From Lachnospiraceae bacterium (GTDB lineage: Bacteria > Bacillota > Clostridia > Lachnospirales > Lachnospiraceae): a stretch of DNA of 15,510 nucleotides. The notes under the pieces were generated by a model that was not told the origin of the DNA, did not search any database, and saw only the letters and a list, made by a program, of their open reading frames with translations. Numbering within the stretch: position 1 is the stretch's first letter; each line of letters opens with the position of its first letter. Made by a program: the position numbers and the translations under genes. Positions 15,118 to 15,510 of this stretch are shown one piece after another. The stretch is from positions 1 to 15,510 of the forward strand of contig JAGCRJ010000111.1 of NCBI GenBank assembly GCA_017964745.1, read 5' to 3'.

Positions 15118-15140
15118 AATTTCGCCGTCCGGGCGAAATT
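15118..15140. repeat. Central hairpin 2 of the element
   Basis: AATTTCGCC (15118-15126) and GGCGAAATT (15132-15140) form a perfect 9-bp stem with a 5-nt loop. No T-run follows on either strand, so it is not a standard terminator. Confidence 0.85.
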
Positions 15141-15189
15141 GTGCTTATACGGATGCATTCCTAAGAAAAGCTAAGCTCGCTCTTAAATC

Positions 15190-15217
15190 GCGGAAATACA
15201 TCGTTGCCCGGCAGACT
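15190..15217. repeat. Right terminal inverted repeat (28 bp)
   Basis: Perfect reverse complement of 14998-15025. One base separates it from the apbE stop codon (complement of 15219-15221). Confidence 0.95.
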
Positions 15218-15218
15218 A

Positions 15219-15510
15219 TTATTTTATCGTGATTATCTTTTCATCAGTATTATAGATTATTCCGTCGGATACAACAACTTCGCCATCGCTCATAATAAAT
15301 ATGGCTTCGGAATCGTACTTTTCCGCGAGGGTGATGCCCATGTCGGGGCCGAGGACGAAGCAGGCCGTTGATAGGGCATCGGAATAATAACCGCTGTGAG
15401 AAATAACCGTTACGGATACGGGTACGGATGAAGGCATTTCGGGCAGCGATGACAGCGCAAAGGCGGGGATGGAGCTGCGGTTTTCGATATCCTCTTTGGT
15501 CCATGCGGGA
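15219..15510 (-). CDS. apbE: FAD:protein FMN transferase (ApbE), C-terminal fragment
   Basis: The gene enters from the right edge; about 96 C-terminal codons are present, in frame from near 15509 down to the TAA at 15219. ApbE proteins move FMN from FAD onto a threonine of target proteins, usually outside the membrane, as for Rnf, Nqr and flavin-based electron-transfer proteins. The visible part contains VSVTVISHSGYYSDALSTAC followed by FVLGP: the SDALSTA motif supplies the metal-binding Asp and Thr. It then shows the closing strand AIFIMSDG. The N-terminal half, any lipobox and the FAD-binding residues are outside the window. An internal ATG at 15437 is not the true start because coding homology continues upstream (PAWTKEDIENRSSIPAFALS). 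The stop lies against the inverted-repeat element. Confidence 0.85.
   Translation of the reverse strand, partial: PAWTKEDIENRSSIPAFALSSLPEMPSSVPVSVTVISHSGYYSDALSTACFVLGPDMGITLAEKYDSEAIFIMSDGEVVVSDGIIYNTDEKIITIK

Larger units (their letters stand above)
14998..15217. mobile_element. 220-bp MITE-like element with perfect 28-bp terminal inverted repeats
   Basis: The ends 14998-15025 (starts AGTCTGCCGGGCAACG) and 15190-15217 are perfect 28-bp inverted repeats. The symmetry continues inward: the 65-nt arms 14998-15062 and 15153-15217 align without gaps and match at 54 positions by my hand count. A 24-nt subterminal block (15039-15062 with 15153-15176) has only two mismatches. Two smaller hairpins sit in the middle. 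No open reading frame of note is present. The outer ends show no clear target-site duplication. It could be a non-autonomous transposon (MITE), a genome-wide palindromic repeat, or an RNA or terminator structure. It starts one base past the apbE stop and ends 20 bp before the repressor ATG. Confidence 0.72.

Noticed and set aside
15118..15140. Hairpin as terminator of apbE
   Set aside because: The 9-bp stem is strong but neither side is followed by a T-run.
14998..15217. CRISPR array or tRNA-like gene
   Set aside because: The repeats are inverted, only two copies, with no direct repeat-spacer pattern; no cloverleaf with a T-loop or anticodon arm could be drawn.

Overview
The window looks like chromosomal DNA of a low-to-medium GC, spore-lineage Firmicute, most likely a Lachnospiraceae-type member of the Clostridia. 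This is inferred from strong purine-rich ribosome sites, TTG and GTG starts, sigma-A-type promoters, a clostridial phosphofructokinase start, an OGG1-type (not MutM-type) 8-oxoguanine glycosylase, a DUF5050 protein, and an acetyltransferase/DUF6320/esterase trio. No species can be named from sequence alone. Almost every gene is on the minus strand; the only clear plus-strand gene is at 13516-14604.

Layout, left to right. Positions 1-123 hold the start of a 6-phosphofructokinase gene (minus, runs off the left edge) with an extended -10 promoter. A strong intrinsic terminator (268-295) closes the minus-strand series that follows: ogg glycosylase, membrane-anchored lipase-like hydrolase and a small PGDYG-like protein, with an internal promoter at 2876-2904. 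Upstream of that come a two-repeat lipoprotein (2909-3565), an HSL-family esterase (3587-4663), a zinc-ribbon six-helix membrane protein of DUF6320 type (4663-5328), an alcohol-acetyltransferase-like enzyme (5321-6583) and an acidic 85-residue protein (6587-6844). Further upstream are dus, maf, ppk1, ppx and pheA (6912-13369), tightly packed and led by a near-consensus promoter at 13407-13435.

A divergent promoter pair with a perfect 8-bp-arm palindrome between them separates pheA from the plus-strand DUF5050 membrane-anchored propeller gene. That gene ends in a bidirectional terminator shared with a convergent ArsR/SmtB repressor gene, which carries a complete SmtB/CzrA-type alpha-5 zinc site. 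The right edge holds the 3' end of an apbE flavin transferase gene.

The most unusual piece of DNA is a 220-bp non-coding element (14998-15217) with perfect 28-bp terminal inverted repeats. It fills the gap between apbE and the arsR-like gene, starting one base after the apbE stop codon and ending 20 bases before the repressor start codon. It looks like a MITE or a large palindromic repeat.

How the genes may work together: ppk1 and ppx make and degrade polyphosphate and sit in one transcription unit with phenylalanine synthesis (pheA), nucleotide housecleaning (maf) and tRNA modification (dus). The acetyltransferase, DUF6320 protein and esterase overlap or abut, which suggests one acyl-transfer and deacylation pathway at the membrane; its substrate is unknown. 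No convincing terminator was found between pheA and ogg, so a very long minus-strand transcript with internal promoters is possible.
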